Below, piece by piece: positions 10,445 to 18,849 of a stretch of DNA of 64,000 bases (within the stretch, counting starts at the first letter, position 1; every line of letters starts with the position of its first letter). The stretch is from Chloroflexota bacterium (GTDB lineage Bacteria; Chloroflexota; UBA11872): assembly GCA_022825895.1 (NCBI GenBank), contig JAJDVX010000035.1:56078-120077 (forward strand), written 5' to 3'. Below the pieces are notes generated by a model. It was not told where the DNA came from. It ran no database searches and saw nothing but the letters and a program-made list of their open reading frames with translations. Made by a program: the position numbers and the translations under genes.

Positions 10445-10823
10445 CCCTGCCAATCGCCGTCTTGCCGCCGGGGTGGACGCCATCGAAATCGCTCGCATCC
10501 AGGCCGCCCTCGACCGCTTCGGCGACCGCTTTATTCGTCGTCTCTACACCGACCGGGAGCAGCGCTACTGCCGTGGCCGTGCCGAGGAACTCGCCGCCCG
10601 CTTCGCCGGCAAGGAAGCAATTTCCAAGGCCCTTGGCACCGGCATGCGCGGCGTGCTTTGGCGCGAACTGGAAGTGCTCAATGACCGTCGTGGCAAACCC
10701 ATCGTCCATCTGCACGGCGCCGCCGCCGCCCGCGCCCGCGAACTTGGCCTCACCAGCTTCGAGATCAGCCTCACCCACAGCCGTGAACTTGCCATCGCCT
10801 TCGTGGTCGCCACCGCAGACTGA
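10377..10823 (+). CDS. acpS: Holo-[acyl-carrier-protein] synthase
   Basis: Transfers phosphopantetheine from CoA to apo-ACP. The core reads RLAAGVDAIEIARIQAAL, with the Mg-binding Asp of the family, then ELAARFAGKEAISKALG, with the second conserved acidic and Lys residues, and ISLTHSRELAIAFV at the end. The start is uncertain. A TTG at 10377 lies inside the preceding gene, a GTG at 10473 would remove the first strand, and a rare ATT at 10440 would give the usual N-terminal length. Coordinates follow the TTG. The preceding gene stops at 10444. Confidence 0.88.
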   Translation: MKSWAAAGSTDPPCAAWSSPAISPANRRLAAGVDAIEIARIQAALDRFGDRFIRRLYTDREQRYCRGRAEELAARFAGKEAISKALGTGMRGVLWRELEVLNDRRGKPIVHLHGAAAARARELGLTSFEISLTHSRELAIAFVVATAD

Positions 10824-10826
10824 TTC

Positions 10827-12434
10827 ATGGTGATCGAAGGGCGCCCGTCGGGTCGCCGACCGGCACGTGACCACGTCGTCACAGCGGCTGAGATGCGGAC
10901 GCTTGAATCCCAGGCGCCGCCCGGCGTCAACCTCATGCAAAACGCCGGCCACGCCATCGCGGCGGCCATTCTGCGGAATACAGGTTCGCTCGGCGCCCGG
11001 TCCGTCGTCGTGCTGGTCGGTCCGGGCGACAACGGCGGCGATGCGCTCATCGCCGCCGCACGTCTCGCCGCGACTGGTGCGCGAGTTACCGCCTGGGCCT
11101 CCCGCCAGCGGCCAAGCGACGCGCTGGTAACGGCCGCAACCGCTCGTGGCGTTCGCTGGCGCATCTGGAGCGGCCAGCCGCGTCCGCTCGTCAATGACGT
11201 TGGTCAGGCGTCTTGCCTCGTGGACGGACTCCTGGGCATCGGCAGCAGCCCGCCCTTGCGCGGCCCCATAGCCGCGATTCTGGCTGCTCTGCCGGCTGAC
11301 GCAGGCCAGATACGCTTCGCCGTCGACATTCCCAGTGGAATCGACGCGGACACCGGCGCCGTTGACCAGGCGGCATTTCGGGCCGACGTCACGCTGGCTA
11401 CCGGTCCCCTGAAGATCGGCGCGCTCCTCCATCCCGCCATTGAATTCGCTGGCCGCCAGATCGAGCTCGACATCGGGCTCCCCGCCAAGACGTACGCGCC
11501 GCTTCGAACCTCCCGCATGAGCGCCCGAACGGCGCGCGGCTTGTTGCCCGTGCGCCCGCTGGATGGCCATAAGGGCACCTTTGGGCGCCTGGCCATCGTG
11601 GCCGGCTCAGCCCGTTACCGTGGCGCGGCCGCGCTTGCAACGGTCGCCGCGTTACGCGCGGGGGCCGGACTGGTCACCCTCGCGTCGGTCGAACCGGCCT
11701 GCGCCGCCGCCGCCGCCCGGGCGCCGGCCGCAACGTTCGTGCCTCTTCCGACCACCTCGTCAGGCCAGATACAGGCCAGTTCCGCCACCGTCGCGACATC
11801 GTTGGCTCAACCCGACGCGCTCTTGCTCGGTCCTGGCCTGGGCCGCAGTGCGTCGAGCGATTCGCTCGTCTATGGCCTGCTCGACGAGCTTTCGGACACC
11901 CCAACCGTCATCGATGCCGACGGTCTCAACGCCCTGGCCGACAGCGGTGATCTTATGGAAACGCTCGGTCCCGGATGCGTGCTCACCCCGCACCCCGGCG
12001 AACTCGCGCGGCTACTAAACCTGACCGCCCCGCCCGAGGGCCGGGAACGACTTGCGGCCGCCCGGGACCTGGCGGCTCAAACCCGGGCCATTGTCGTGTC
12101 GAAGGGCTCACCGACCTTCATCTGCGCCGACGACCGGGTGCGGATCCTCGCCCGCCCCAATCCCGCCCTGGCGGCCGCTGGCTCCGGCGATGTACTGGCC
12201 GGGACCATTGCCTCACTACTGGCCCAGGGACTGCCAGCCGCGAACGCGGCCGCCCTGGGCGTCTGGGTCCACAGCCGGGCGGCTCGAATCGCCGGCGGCC
12301 GTGACGACCGCGGCGTGCCCATGGAACAGGTCGCAGCCGCCGTGGGAGCGGCCGTCAACCTGAGGCACGGGAGATCGCGGCGCGGCCGATGGCAAAGGCG
12401 CCGCCGTCGCCGACGTCAATCGGGGGCGCCGTAG
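10827..12434 (+). CDS. nnrD: Bifunctional NAD(P)H-hydrate epimerase / ADP-dependent (S)-NAD(P)H-hydrate dehydratase
   Basis: 535 residues from ATG 10827, just after acpS. Repairs hydrated NAD(P)H. The N-terminal epimerase (YjeF_N) covers about residues 20-220, with VVVLVGPGDNGGDALIAAA and FAVDIPSGIDADTG. The C-terminal carbohydrate-kinase-like dehydratase covers about 235-510, with HKGTFGRLAIVAGSARYRGA, ALLLGPGLG, LTPHPGELARL and the signature ALAAAGSGDVLAGTIASLL. The last 20 residues are Arg-rich and its end overlaps the convergent recX gene by 19 bp, so the natural stop may have shifted. Confidence 0.93.
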   Translation: MVIEGRPSGRRPARDHVVTAAEMRTLESQAPPGVNLMQNAGHAIAAAILRNTGSLGARSVVVLVGPGDNGGDALIAAARLAATGARVTAWASRQRPSDALVTAATARGVRWRIWSGQPRPLVNDVGQASCLVDGLLGIGSSPPLRGPIAAILAALPADAGQIRFAVDIPSGIDADTGAVDQAAFRADVTLATGPLKIGALLHPAIEFAGRQIELDIGLPAKTYAPLRTSRMSARTARGLLPVRPLDGHKGTFGRLAIVAGSARYRGAAALATVAALRAGAGLVTLASVEPACAAAAARAPAATFVPLPTTSSGQIQASSATVATSLAQPDALLLGPGLGRSASSDSLVYGLLDELSDTPTVIDADGLNALADSGDLMETLGPGCVLTPHPGELARLLNLTAPPEGRERLAAARDLAAQTRAIVVSKGSPTFICADDRVRILARPNPALAAAGSGDVLAGTIASLLAQGLPAANAAALGVWVHSRAARIAGGRDDRGVPMEQVAAAVGAAVNLRHGRSRRGRWQRRRRRRRQSGAP

Positions 12435-12901
12435 GTCTCCCACAGCTCGGTGACCAGCGACTCGGCTGTCGCGTGCTCAAACCCCCGCCGAACCAGAAAC
12501 GCGCCTAATCGCTGCCTGAACTCGGCAAACGCGCGACCATGCAGCTTGCGCGCTTGCCGCTCCGCCACCGGCCGCGCAACCGCAAGCTCGTCGCCGTATT
12601 CCGCGTCGATAGCGCTCGCGGCCACGTCGGCGCTAACACCCTTTGCCTCCAATTCCTCCGCCACCAGCCGCCGCCCGCGAGCCCGGCGTTCGGTCCGAGC
12701 TCGGATCACCGCCGCCGCAAACTCCGCATCGTTGACGTAGCCCAAATCTCGCAACCGCGCCAGCACGCCTTCGACTTCCTCGGCGTCCACGCCTCGCGCA
12801 TCCAGCCGGCGACGCACCTCCGCTTCCGATCGCGAGCGCGACGCCAGAAACCGCAGGGCAATGGTCATTGGATCGGCGCGCCGGCCGCGACGAGCCGCCA
12901 T
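12416..12901 (-). CDS. recX: Regulatory protein RecX
   Basis: 161 residues from ATG 12901 (MAARRGRRADPMTIALRFL); an upstream ATG at 12952 is possible but would overlap plsY. Three tandem three-helix repeats typical of RecX are visible: RSRSEAEVRRRLDARGV, LRDLGYVNDAEFAAAVIRAR and GRAFAEFRQRLGAFLVRRGF. RecX caps RecA filaments and limits recombination. recA itself is not in the window. Convergent overlap with nnrD. Confidence 0.85.
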   Translation of the reverse strand: MAARRGRRADPMTIALRFLASRSRSEAEVRRRLDARGVDAEEVEGVLARLRDLGYVNDAEFAAAVIRARTERRARGRRLVAEELEAKGVSADVAASAIDAEYGDELAVARPVAERQARKLHGRAFAEFRQRLGAFLVRRGFEHATAESLVTELWETYGAPD

Positions 12902-12914
12902 TCGAGGCGCTGGC

Positions 12915-13583
12915 TCAGTCCCCGCCCTGGTCGCTTGAGCCGCGGCTGCCAATCAACTCCGGCCACGGGGCCAGGCGTCGCTCCGTTCCGGCGAACAGCC
13001 GCTGCAAATTGTCCAGGTGCTGTGATGTCAGGAACACGACGAAGATTGCCACCAGCGTGACGTGGAAGCCGGTAACGCCGAGGCCCAACGCATAAAACGC
13101 GATGGCTCCCACCAGGAACCCCAGGGCCCCGACCAGCGACCCCAGCGAGACGTAGCGTCCGATCGCAACCGTGGCCAGTCCCACCGGGAATCCAACCAGG
13201 GCTGCGAGCGGCGCCAGCGCGATAACCGCCCCGGCACTGGTCGCCACCCCGCGACCGCCGCGCAGGCCAATAAAGACCGACCAGTTGTGACCGACCGCCG
13301 TTAATACGGCCACGATCAGCGGGACCAACTGCAGGTCGCCAACCAGCATCCGTGCGGCCAGCGTCGGCAGGAATCCCTTCAGCATGTCGCCCAGAAACAC
13401 AATCACCGCCGCGCCGCGACCGACGGTTCGGTACACGTTGGTCGCGCCCGAGCGGCGGCTTCCGTGCTCGAAGATATTCACGCCAAATCCGACGCGGCAC
13501 ACCAGCCAGCCCATCGGCACCGCGCCCAAAAGGTACGCGCCGACCAGGAGGCCAACGACCTGTACGGCTTGGATCGTTGTCAC
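12915..13583 (-). CDS. plsY: Glycerol-3-phosphate acyltransferase PlsY
   Basis: 222 residues. Inner-membrane enzyme that moves the acyl group from acyl-phosphate to glycerol 3-phosphate, the first step of phospholipid synthesis. The conserved cytoplasmic loops are present: GSRRSGATNVYRTVG, AVGHNWSVF and LRGGRGVATSAG. Five or so hydrophobic helices separate them. The short C-terminal tail is extended (RRLAPWPELIGSRGSS). It sits upstream of recX in a leftward cluster that also contains plsC, so two steps of phosphatidic acid synthesis are close together. Confidence 0.93.
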   Translation of the reverse strand: MTTIQAVQVVGLLVGAYLLGAVPMGWLVCRVGFGVNIFEHGSRRSGATNVYRTVGRGAAVIVFLGDMLKGFLPTLAARMLVGDLQLVPLIVAVLTAVGHNWSVFIGLRGGRGVATSAGAVIALAPLAALVGFPVGLATVAIGRYVSLGSLVGALGFLVGAIAFYALGLGVTGFHVTLVAIFVVFLTSQHLDNLQRLFAGTERRLAPWPELIGSRGSSDQGGD

Positions 13584-13661
13584 CGGGAGCGCCCCACAAC
13601 CCGACGAGTTTGCGCCAGCTTCGGCCCGTCCCGCTCCGCTGTCAAACCAGCGACGCGCCTG

Positions 13662-15017
13662 TCAGGACGACCGCAAACTCAAGCGCATGGGCGTCCCGTC
13701 GAATCCAAACTCCTGGCGCAGACCATTCTCCAGGTACCGCACGTAGCTCCGATGCACGTGCTCGGGATTCGAGAAGAACAGCGCGAACTCCGGCGGAGCG
13801 GTCCCGGTTTGCGTCGCGTACTTGAATCGCGCGGCTCGACCCCGTCGCGAAGGCAAATCCCGCCGCCCGACCCATGCCCGCAAAAACGCGTTCAGCCGAG
13901 AGGTCGGGATGCGCTGCTGCCGAATCCGGTGAATCTCCAGCGCCATCGGCAGCACGTGATCCAGGTTGCGGCCAGTCTTGGCCGAGATCCGGACCAGCGG
14001 GCTTTGCGGCAGGAAATGGAAGATGCGTCCGAGGTGGTGTTCCACCCGCGCCACTTCCTCCTTGCCCCGCACCAGGTCCCACTTGTTCGCCGCCACCGTC
14101 ACACCCTTGCCGGCGTCCAGCACAAATCCCGCCACGTGCGCGTCCTGCTGGGTCGGCCCTTCAAATGCGTCAATCACCACCACGCCCACGTCGGCGTGCT
14201 GCATTGAGCGCAGCGCCCGCAGCACGCTGTGCTGCTCGATGCCGCGCTCGATGTGACCACGACGCCGGATGCCGGCCGTGTCCACCAGCCAGATCTCGTT
14301 ACCTTCCCACTCCACCAGCGTGTCCACGCTGTCGCGGGTTGTCCCCGGCGCGTCGTGCACCAGCGCCCGCGCCTCGCCAAGCAGCGCATTCAGCAAGGAC
14401 GACTTCCCCACGTTCGGCCGACCCACAATGGCAATGCGGGGCCGCGTGTCCGCCACGGCCCGATAGTCGTCAGCCGGCAGGCGCTCGGCTATGGCATCCA
14501 ACAGATCGCCGGTCGCCGTTCCGTGCATGGCGGAGATCGCCATGGGATCGCCCAACCCCAGCGCGTAAAACTCGGGAACGCTGTCTCGATGCTGTGGCGC
14601 GTCCACTTTGTTCACCACGAGCAGGTAGGGGATTCCCGCCCGCAGCACTTCCCGCGCAACCGCCAGGTCCAGCTCGGTTGGTCCGGTCGTCGCGTCAGTC
14701 ACAATCAGCGCCAGGTCCGCCTCGGCCGCCGCCAGCCGTGCCTGCGCCTCCGCGTGCGCGGCCACGGGGGCCGGATCGCGCCAGGCAATGCCGGCCGTGT
14801 CCACGATCGCCAGGCCGCGTCCCCGCCACTCGATTTCTCCGTAAATCCGGTCCCGCGTCGTCCCGGGTTCGTCGGCCACCACCGCCACCCGCGAGCCCAT
14901 CAGGCGATTGAAGAGCGTGGACTTGCCGACATTTGGCCGGCCCACGATCGCAACCAGCGCCGCGCCGCCCGCCACCGCCGTCACCGTGCTCGCACCGCCG
15001 CGGCCTTCGTTAGCCAT
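13662..15017 (-). CDS. der: GTPase Der (EngA), ribosome assembly
   Basis: 451 residues from ATG 15017. Two consecutive Era-like G domains: the first with IVGRPNVGKSTLFNRL, DEPGTTRD, DTAG and NKVD, the second with IVGRPNVGKSSLLNALL, DAPGTTRDSVD, VDTAGIRRRG and NKWD. A C-terminal KH-like domain follows (IPTSRLNAFLRAWV, FKYATQTGTAPPEFALFFSN). Der is needed for 50S subunit maturation. Its start overlaps the plsC stop by eight bases. Confidence 0.96.
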   Translation of the reverse strand: MANEGRGGASTVTAVAGGAALVAIVGRPNVGKSTLFNRLMGSRVAVVADEPGTTRDRIYGEIEWRGRGLAIVDTAGIAWRDPAPVAAHAEAQARLAAAEADLALIVTDATTGPTELDLAVAREVLRAGIPYLLVVNKVDAPQHRDSVPEFYALGLGDPMAISAMHGTATGDLLDAIAERLPADDYRAVADTRPRIAIVGRPNVGKSSLLNALLGEARALVHDAPGTTRDSVDTLVEWEGNEIWLVDTAGIRRRGHIERGIEQHSVLRALRSMQHADVGVVVIDAFEGPTQQDAHVAGFVLDAGKGVTVAANKWDLVRGKEEVARVEHHLGRIFHFLPQSPLVRISAKTGRNLDHVLPMALEIHRIRQQRIPTSRLNAFLRAWVGRRDLPSRRGRAARFKYATQTGTAPPEFALFFSNPEHVHRSYVRYLENGLRQEFGFDGTPMRLSLRSS

Positions 15018-15681
15018 ACGGGCCCCGATAGCGCGGCGGAAGATTCGCGGCGATCGCCCGCATAATCGCCTCCCCCGCCGCCTGTAACTCGTCGTCGGGG
15101 ATGCGACCCGGTCGACGTCCCAGCTCCAGCGGTTCGCCAACCCTGAGGTTCACCGGCATTCGGCCCTTCGTGAGCCGCCGCCGCCAGGAAAACGCTTCGG
15201 TGCCCCAGATCGACACCGGAACCACTGGGGTGCCCAGCTTCATGGCCGCGTACGCCGCCCCCGGTTGCGGCCGGCGCAACATTGCATCCCGGCTGCGCGT
15301 GCCCTCCGGATACATCATCATGGCCTTGCCGCTGCGCAGAATGCGCAGCATCTGCCGCACCGCTGGCAGATCCATCCCGTCGCGGTTGACCGGCAGCACG
15401 CCCCACGCACGGCACAGCCACCCGACCGTCGGCGATTCCACCACCTCGCGCTTCGCCATGAAGGTCAGGTAGCGCCGCACGTACGAGCCGGTCAGGATCG
15501 GATCGAACTGCGTGAAGTGGTTCGACGCCACGATGATGGCGCCCTCCTCCGGCACCCGCGCAACGCCCTCCACGCGCACCCGAAACAGGAACGGAAACAC
15601 CACAAAGCGGCCCAGCAACTGCCAGAAGGCGTAGATCGTCGTAATGATCCACGGCGGTTCCCAGCTTGAGTCCTGGCGCAT
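15010..15681 (-). CDS. plsC: 1-acyl-sn-glycerol-3-phosphate acyltransferase (PlsC family)
   Basis: 223 residues from ATG 15681, one base after the cmk stop. The acyltransferase signature HX4D is in ASNHFTQFDPI and the glycerol-phosphate-binding motif is MYPEGTRSRD. Later PVVPVSIWGTEAF matches block IV. An N-terminal hydrophobic stretch (IYAFWQLLGRFVVFPFLF) anchors it to the membrane. It makes phosphatidic acid from lysophosphatidic acid. The cmk-plsC-der order is a common bacterial arrangement. Confidence 0.92.
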   Translation of the reverse strand: MRQDSSWEPPWIITTIYAFWQLLGRFVVFPFLFRVRVEGVARVPEEGAIIVASNHFTQFDPILTGSYVRRYLTFMAKREVVESPTVGWLCRAWGVLPVNRDGMDLPAVRQMLRILRSGKAMMMYPEGTRSRDAMLRRPQPGAAYAAMKLGTPVVPVSIWGTEAFSWRRRLTKGRMPVNLRVGEPLELGRRPGRIPDDELQAAGEAIMRAIAANLPPRYRGPYG

Positions 15682-15682
15682 G

Positions 15683-16375
15683 TCAGCGCCGTCCAACCGG
15701 GTCGCGCTCGCGCAGGAGCGCCTCGATCTGCGTCACCACTTCCGCCGGGCTGCTGTCCGCGGAATCGATCCACACCGCGTCGTCGGCTGCCGCCAGCGGC
15801 GCGTCCGCACGCGTACTGTCAATCCGGTCTCGTGTCTCGAGCAAGCCCCGCACGCTGGCCAGATCGATACACTCCCCGTCCTCCCGCCGCTGCTTCCACT
15901 TGCGCAGGGCGCGGGTTTCCAGCGGCGCGTCCAGGTACACCTTCAACTCGGCCTCCGGCCAAACAACTGTGCCAATGTCGCGCCCCAGGGCAACCACGGC
16001 GCCTTGCCCAATCACCCGCCGCTGCTCGCCCAGCAAGTGCGCGCGGACTTCCGGCAGCCGCGATACGTCCGAGACAACGGCCTCCACCGTCGCGCTGTAC
16101 ACACCCTCGGTAACGTCCTCGCCCTCGGACAGCACCCGCGTGCGATATGCGCCGTCGGGCTCCGGACGGAACGCCAGGTTCAGATTCGCGATCGCCGGTA
16201 GCACCTCGTCGGCGTTTTCCGGGTCTGCACCCGCTCGTAGCGCCGCCAGCGCCGCCGCGCGGTAGAACAGGCCGCTATCCACGCACACGTACCCGCATCG
16301 CTCGGCAAGCAACTGTCCGACGGTGCTTTTCCCCGACCCCACGGGGCCATCGATCGTGACGACCGGCGCTGACAT
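15683..16375 (-). CDS. cmk: Cytidylate kinase
   Basis: 230 residues from ATG 16375 (MSAPVVTIDGPVGSGKST). P-loop at about residues 10-18. The CMP-binding features of the family follow: YVCVDSGLFYRAAALAAL, VSRLPEVRAHLLGEQR and GAVVALGRDIGTVVWPEAELKVYLDA. Phosphorylates CMP and dCMP. The sequence DSGLFYRA replaces the frequent DTGAMYRA but keeps the key Asp, Tyr and Arg. First gene of the cmk-plsC-der-plsY-recX run. Confidence 0.94.
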   Translation of the reverse strand: MSAPVVTIDGPVGSGKSTVGQLLAERCGYVCVDSGLFYRAAALAALRAGADPENADEVLPAIANLNLAFRPEPDGAYRTRVLSEGEDVTEGVYSATVEAVVSDVSRLPEVRAHLLGEQRRVIGQGAVVALGRDIGTVVWPEAELKVYLDAPLETRALRKWKQRREDGECIDLASVRGLLETRDRIDSTRADAPLAAADDAVWIDSADSSPAEVVTQIEALLRERDPVGRR

Positions 16376-16667
16376 AAGGCGCACCAAACCCGCAGACGCT
16401 CTCGGGGACGGCCGCTCAGTATAAAAACAGTTCACGCTCCATCGTCGCCGCGCTCCTTCGTCGCGGCGAACGCCGCATGTTCCGTTCCTGGCGCATCCTG
16501 TCAGCGAAGTGTCCAGCCGAATCATCACCTTGCCCCGCAGATACCAGAACACCGGGCTTGTACGCCTCGCACGCCACACCGCAGTCGTTACCCATTGCGA
16601 ACCTCGGCTCCAAGTGCAAGCATGGACGTATCGAATTGGTCCATGGGCGGTAGGGAGACCACTTGCA

Positions 16668-16964
16668 ATGGCTACGGACGCCGCCCCGCTCACCCGAGAC
16701 GACCTGCGCGACGAACTGCAGCGCGCACTGACGCACTATGCGACCAAGGCCGATCTGGCCGACTTGCGCGACGAGCTGCATCGCACCCTGGCGCACCATG
16801 CGACCAAGGCCGATCTGGCCGACTTGCGAGCCGAACTCCACGCGACGCGCGCTGAATTCAAGTCTGACCTCCACAGCCAGACCCGCTGGATGGTCATCGC
16901 AGTGTTCGGATCGGTCAGCGCCGCTGCGGCCGTCACCGGACTGATCGTTCGATTCTTCGGCTGA
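16668..16964 (+). CDS. Small DUF1640-like coiled-coil protein with C-terminal membrane anchor
   Basis: 98 residues from ATG 16668 with AGGGAGA upstream. The N-terminal 70 residues are a charged coiled coil containing a 60-bp tandem duplication (20 residues, THYATKADLADLRDEL then AHHATKADLADLRAEL). One transmembrane helix closes the protein (MVIAVFGSVSAAAAVTGLIV). The ATKADL-LR-EL pattern is typical of DUF1640/CCDC90-type proteins, whose bacterial function is unknown. The 292 bp before it and 226 bp after it show no other gene. A relative lies at 60548-60820. Confidence 0.65.
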   Translation: MATDAAPLTRDDLRDELQRALTHYATKADLADLRDELHRTLAHHATKADLADLRAELHATRAEFKSDLHSQTRWMVIAVFGSVSAAAAVTGLIVRFFG

Positions 16965-17191
16965 GCGCCTGGCGCGAGGGACAAAGCATCCCGGATTAAG
17001 TCCGCCACGCCCGAGTCCCACGATTCTCGAACAGATTTCCCCCAGGCTGTGAAGGGAATCGCGTCCGGCCCCCAAAACCCCACTTGATGGCTGGAAGCCA
17101 AGTCGGCTTGATTGGGAATTGGACAAAGGAATCCACCTCGGTCGCCTGTCGCCTACACTCAGAAGATGCTCCGTTACTCGCCTCACTGCCC

Positions 17192-18820
17192 GTGCCTGCC
17201 GTAACCGTCGCCGAGGTCATCGCATCATTTCTGGTCCGGCAGGGCGTCCGCCGTGCCTACGGCGTCACCGGTGGCGAAATGCTGCCCGTGCTCGACGCCC
17301 TCCAGCGCCGCGGGATTGAATTCGTCCTGACCCATCACGAGGCGGCCGCCGCCTACATGGCCGATACCGAGGGCCAGCTCACCGGCCGCCCCGGGGTTTG
17401 CATCGGCACCCTTGGACCCGGGGCCGCCAACCTCTTCGCAGGCCTCGCCCAGGCCACCCTGGAACGCTCCCCGGTACTTGGCATTTCGGCTGACGTAACG
17501 CCCGAGGAAGCCGCCGGCCAGCGGCACCAGGTCTTCAACATTCCCGGAGCCATGGCGCCAGCCGTCAAGTACAGCGCGCGCGTCAGCCCGCAAAATGTGG
17601 GCGCCGTGCTCCCCGCCGCCTGGTCGGCAGCCACCAACGGTATGCCGGGTGCGGCGCACCTGTCCGTACCGAGTTCAGTCGCCACGCTCCCGGCCCTAAA
17701 CCAGCCTGGCGTAGCGACCAATGCCGTAGCGGCATCGCCAGCCGTGCCGGCGGAGCTTGGCGAGATCGAGCAGCGGCTGGCGCAAGCGACGCAACCCGTC
17801 GCTGTGCTCGGCCTGGAAGCCCGAACAGCCGCCATCGCCAAGCGCTTCGCTCAGTTGGTGATCGAGTCCGACATTCCCGTCGTCACCCAGGTCAAGGCTC
17901 GCGGCTGGTTCCCGGGCGACCATCCCCTCCACGCCGGCACCCTGGCCTCGTACGGCTCTCGCGGCGTGTTCGAGTTGATTCAATCCGCCGACCTGGTACT
18001 GGGCGTCGGCATGGACGGCGTCGACCTCATCTGGCCATGGGACGGACCCGCCGGCTTGAACCTCACCGCCTACGACCTCAGGGACGGCTCGCTGCCGCAT
18101 ACCCCCATCGTTGGTGATGTGGCCGCCACGCTGGAGCGCCTGGCGGCCGTCGACCGTCCCCCGAATCGCGTAAGCGCGGCTGACCGCGCCTCGCAAGCCC
18201 GCGGCGCCGCCCGAGCGGACCTCCAGGCCGGTCCCGCCGGCACCGATCACCCGGCTGACGCTCCGTCCGACGGCATCGCCGTCGACCCGCTCTTTCAGGC
18301 CATCCGGGCCGCCGCCCCATCCGACACCGCCCTCATTTCCGATGTCGGCATGCACAAGCTCTACCTCGCCCAGTACTGGGAAGCGCCAGCGCCCCACACC
18401 TACTTCGTCGCCAACGGGCTTTCCGGCATGGGCTGGGCGCTGCCCAGCGCCCTGGGCTTCAAGCTCACGTGCCCCGACACACCCGCCCTGGCCGTTACCG
18501 GCGACGGCGGCGCGCTCATGTTCGCCGGCGAACTGGGCACCCTGGCCCGTTTGCGACCGCCTGGCCTCGTCTACCTGGTGCTCGTCGACGCCTCGCTCGC
18601 CCTCATCCGCCTCAAAGCCGAAGAGCTCGAACACGACCCGCTGCCCAATGACTTCGCTCCGCCCGACTTCGTCGCCCTGGCCCAAAGTTTCGGCCTCAGG
18701 GCGGAGCGTGTGGATTCCCCGGAGGGCGCCGCTACAGTGGTACGTGACGGCCTTACGGCCTCGGAGCCGCTCGTTGTCGAGGCGCCCATCGACTACGGCG
18801 CCTACCAGCGCATGACCTGA
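17192..18820 (+). CDS. Thiamine-diphosphate-dependent enzyme, acetolactate synthase/decarboxylase superfamily
   Basis: 542 residues from GTG 17192; the frame is open upstream to 17084 but the family fold starts at VTVAEVIASFLVRQGV. The N-terminal PYR domain has the activating Glu50 in LTHHEAAAAYMAD and TLGPGAANLFAGLAQA. The central TPP_enzyme_M domain follows. The C-terminal PP domain has GLSGMGWALPSALGFKL and VTGDGGALMFAGELGTLARL. The Asn usually seen about 27 residues after GDG is replaced: the strand reads YLVLVDASLALIRLK. Metal coordination may therefore differ. Substrate unknown; no branched-chain amino acid genes nearby. Followed 29 bp later by the SpoIID-domain gene. Confidence 0.8.
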   Translation: MPAVTVAEVIASFLVRQGVRRAYGVTGGEMLPVLDALQRRGIEFVLTHHEAAAAYMADTEGQLTGRPGVCIGTLGPGAANLFAGLAQATLERSPVLGISADVTPEEAAGQRHQVFNIPGAMAPAVKYSARVSPQNVGAVLPAAWSAATNGMPGAAHLSVPSSVATLPALNQPGVATNAVAASPAVPAELGEIEQRLAQATQPVAVLGLEARTAAIAKRFAQLVIESDIPVVTQVKARGWFPGDHPLHAGTLASYGSRGVFELIQSADLVLGVGMDGVDLIWPWDGPAGLNLTAYDLRDGSLPHTPIVGDVAATLERLAAVDRPPNRVSAADRASQARGAARADLQAGPAGTDHPADAPSDGIAVDPLFQAIRAAAPSDTALISDVGMHKLYLAQYWEAPAPHTYFVANGLSGMGWALPSALGFKLTCPDTPALAVTGDGGALMFAGELGTLARLRPPGLVYLVLVDASLALIRLKAEELEHDPLPNDFAPPDFVALAQSFGLRAERVDSPEGAATVVRDGLTASEPLVVEAPIDYGAYQRMT

Positions 18821-18849
18821 CCAATCAGCCGCATGGATCAAATCAACTC

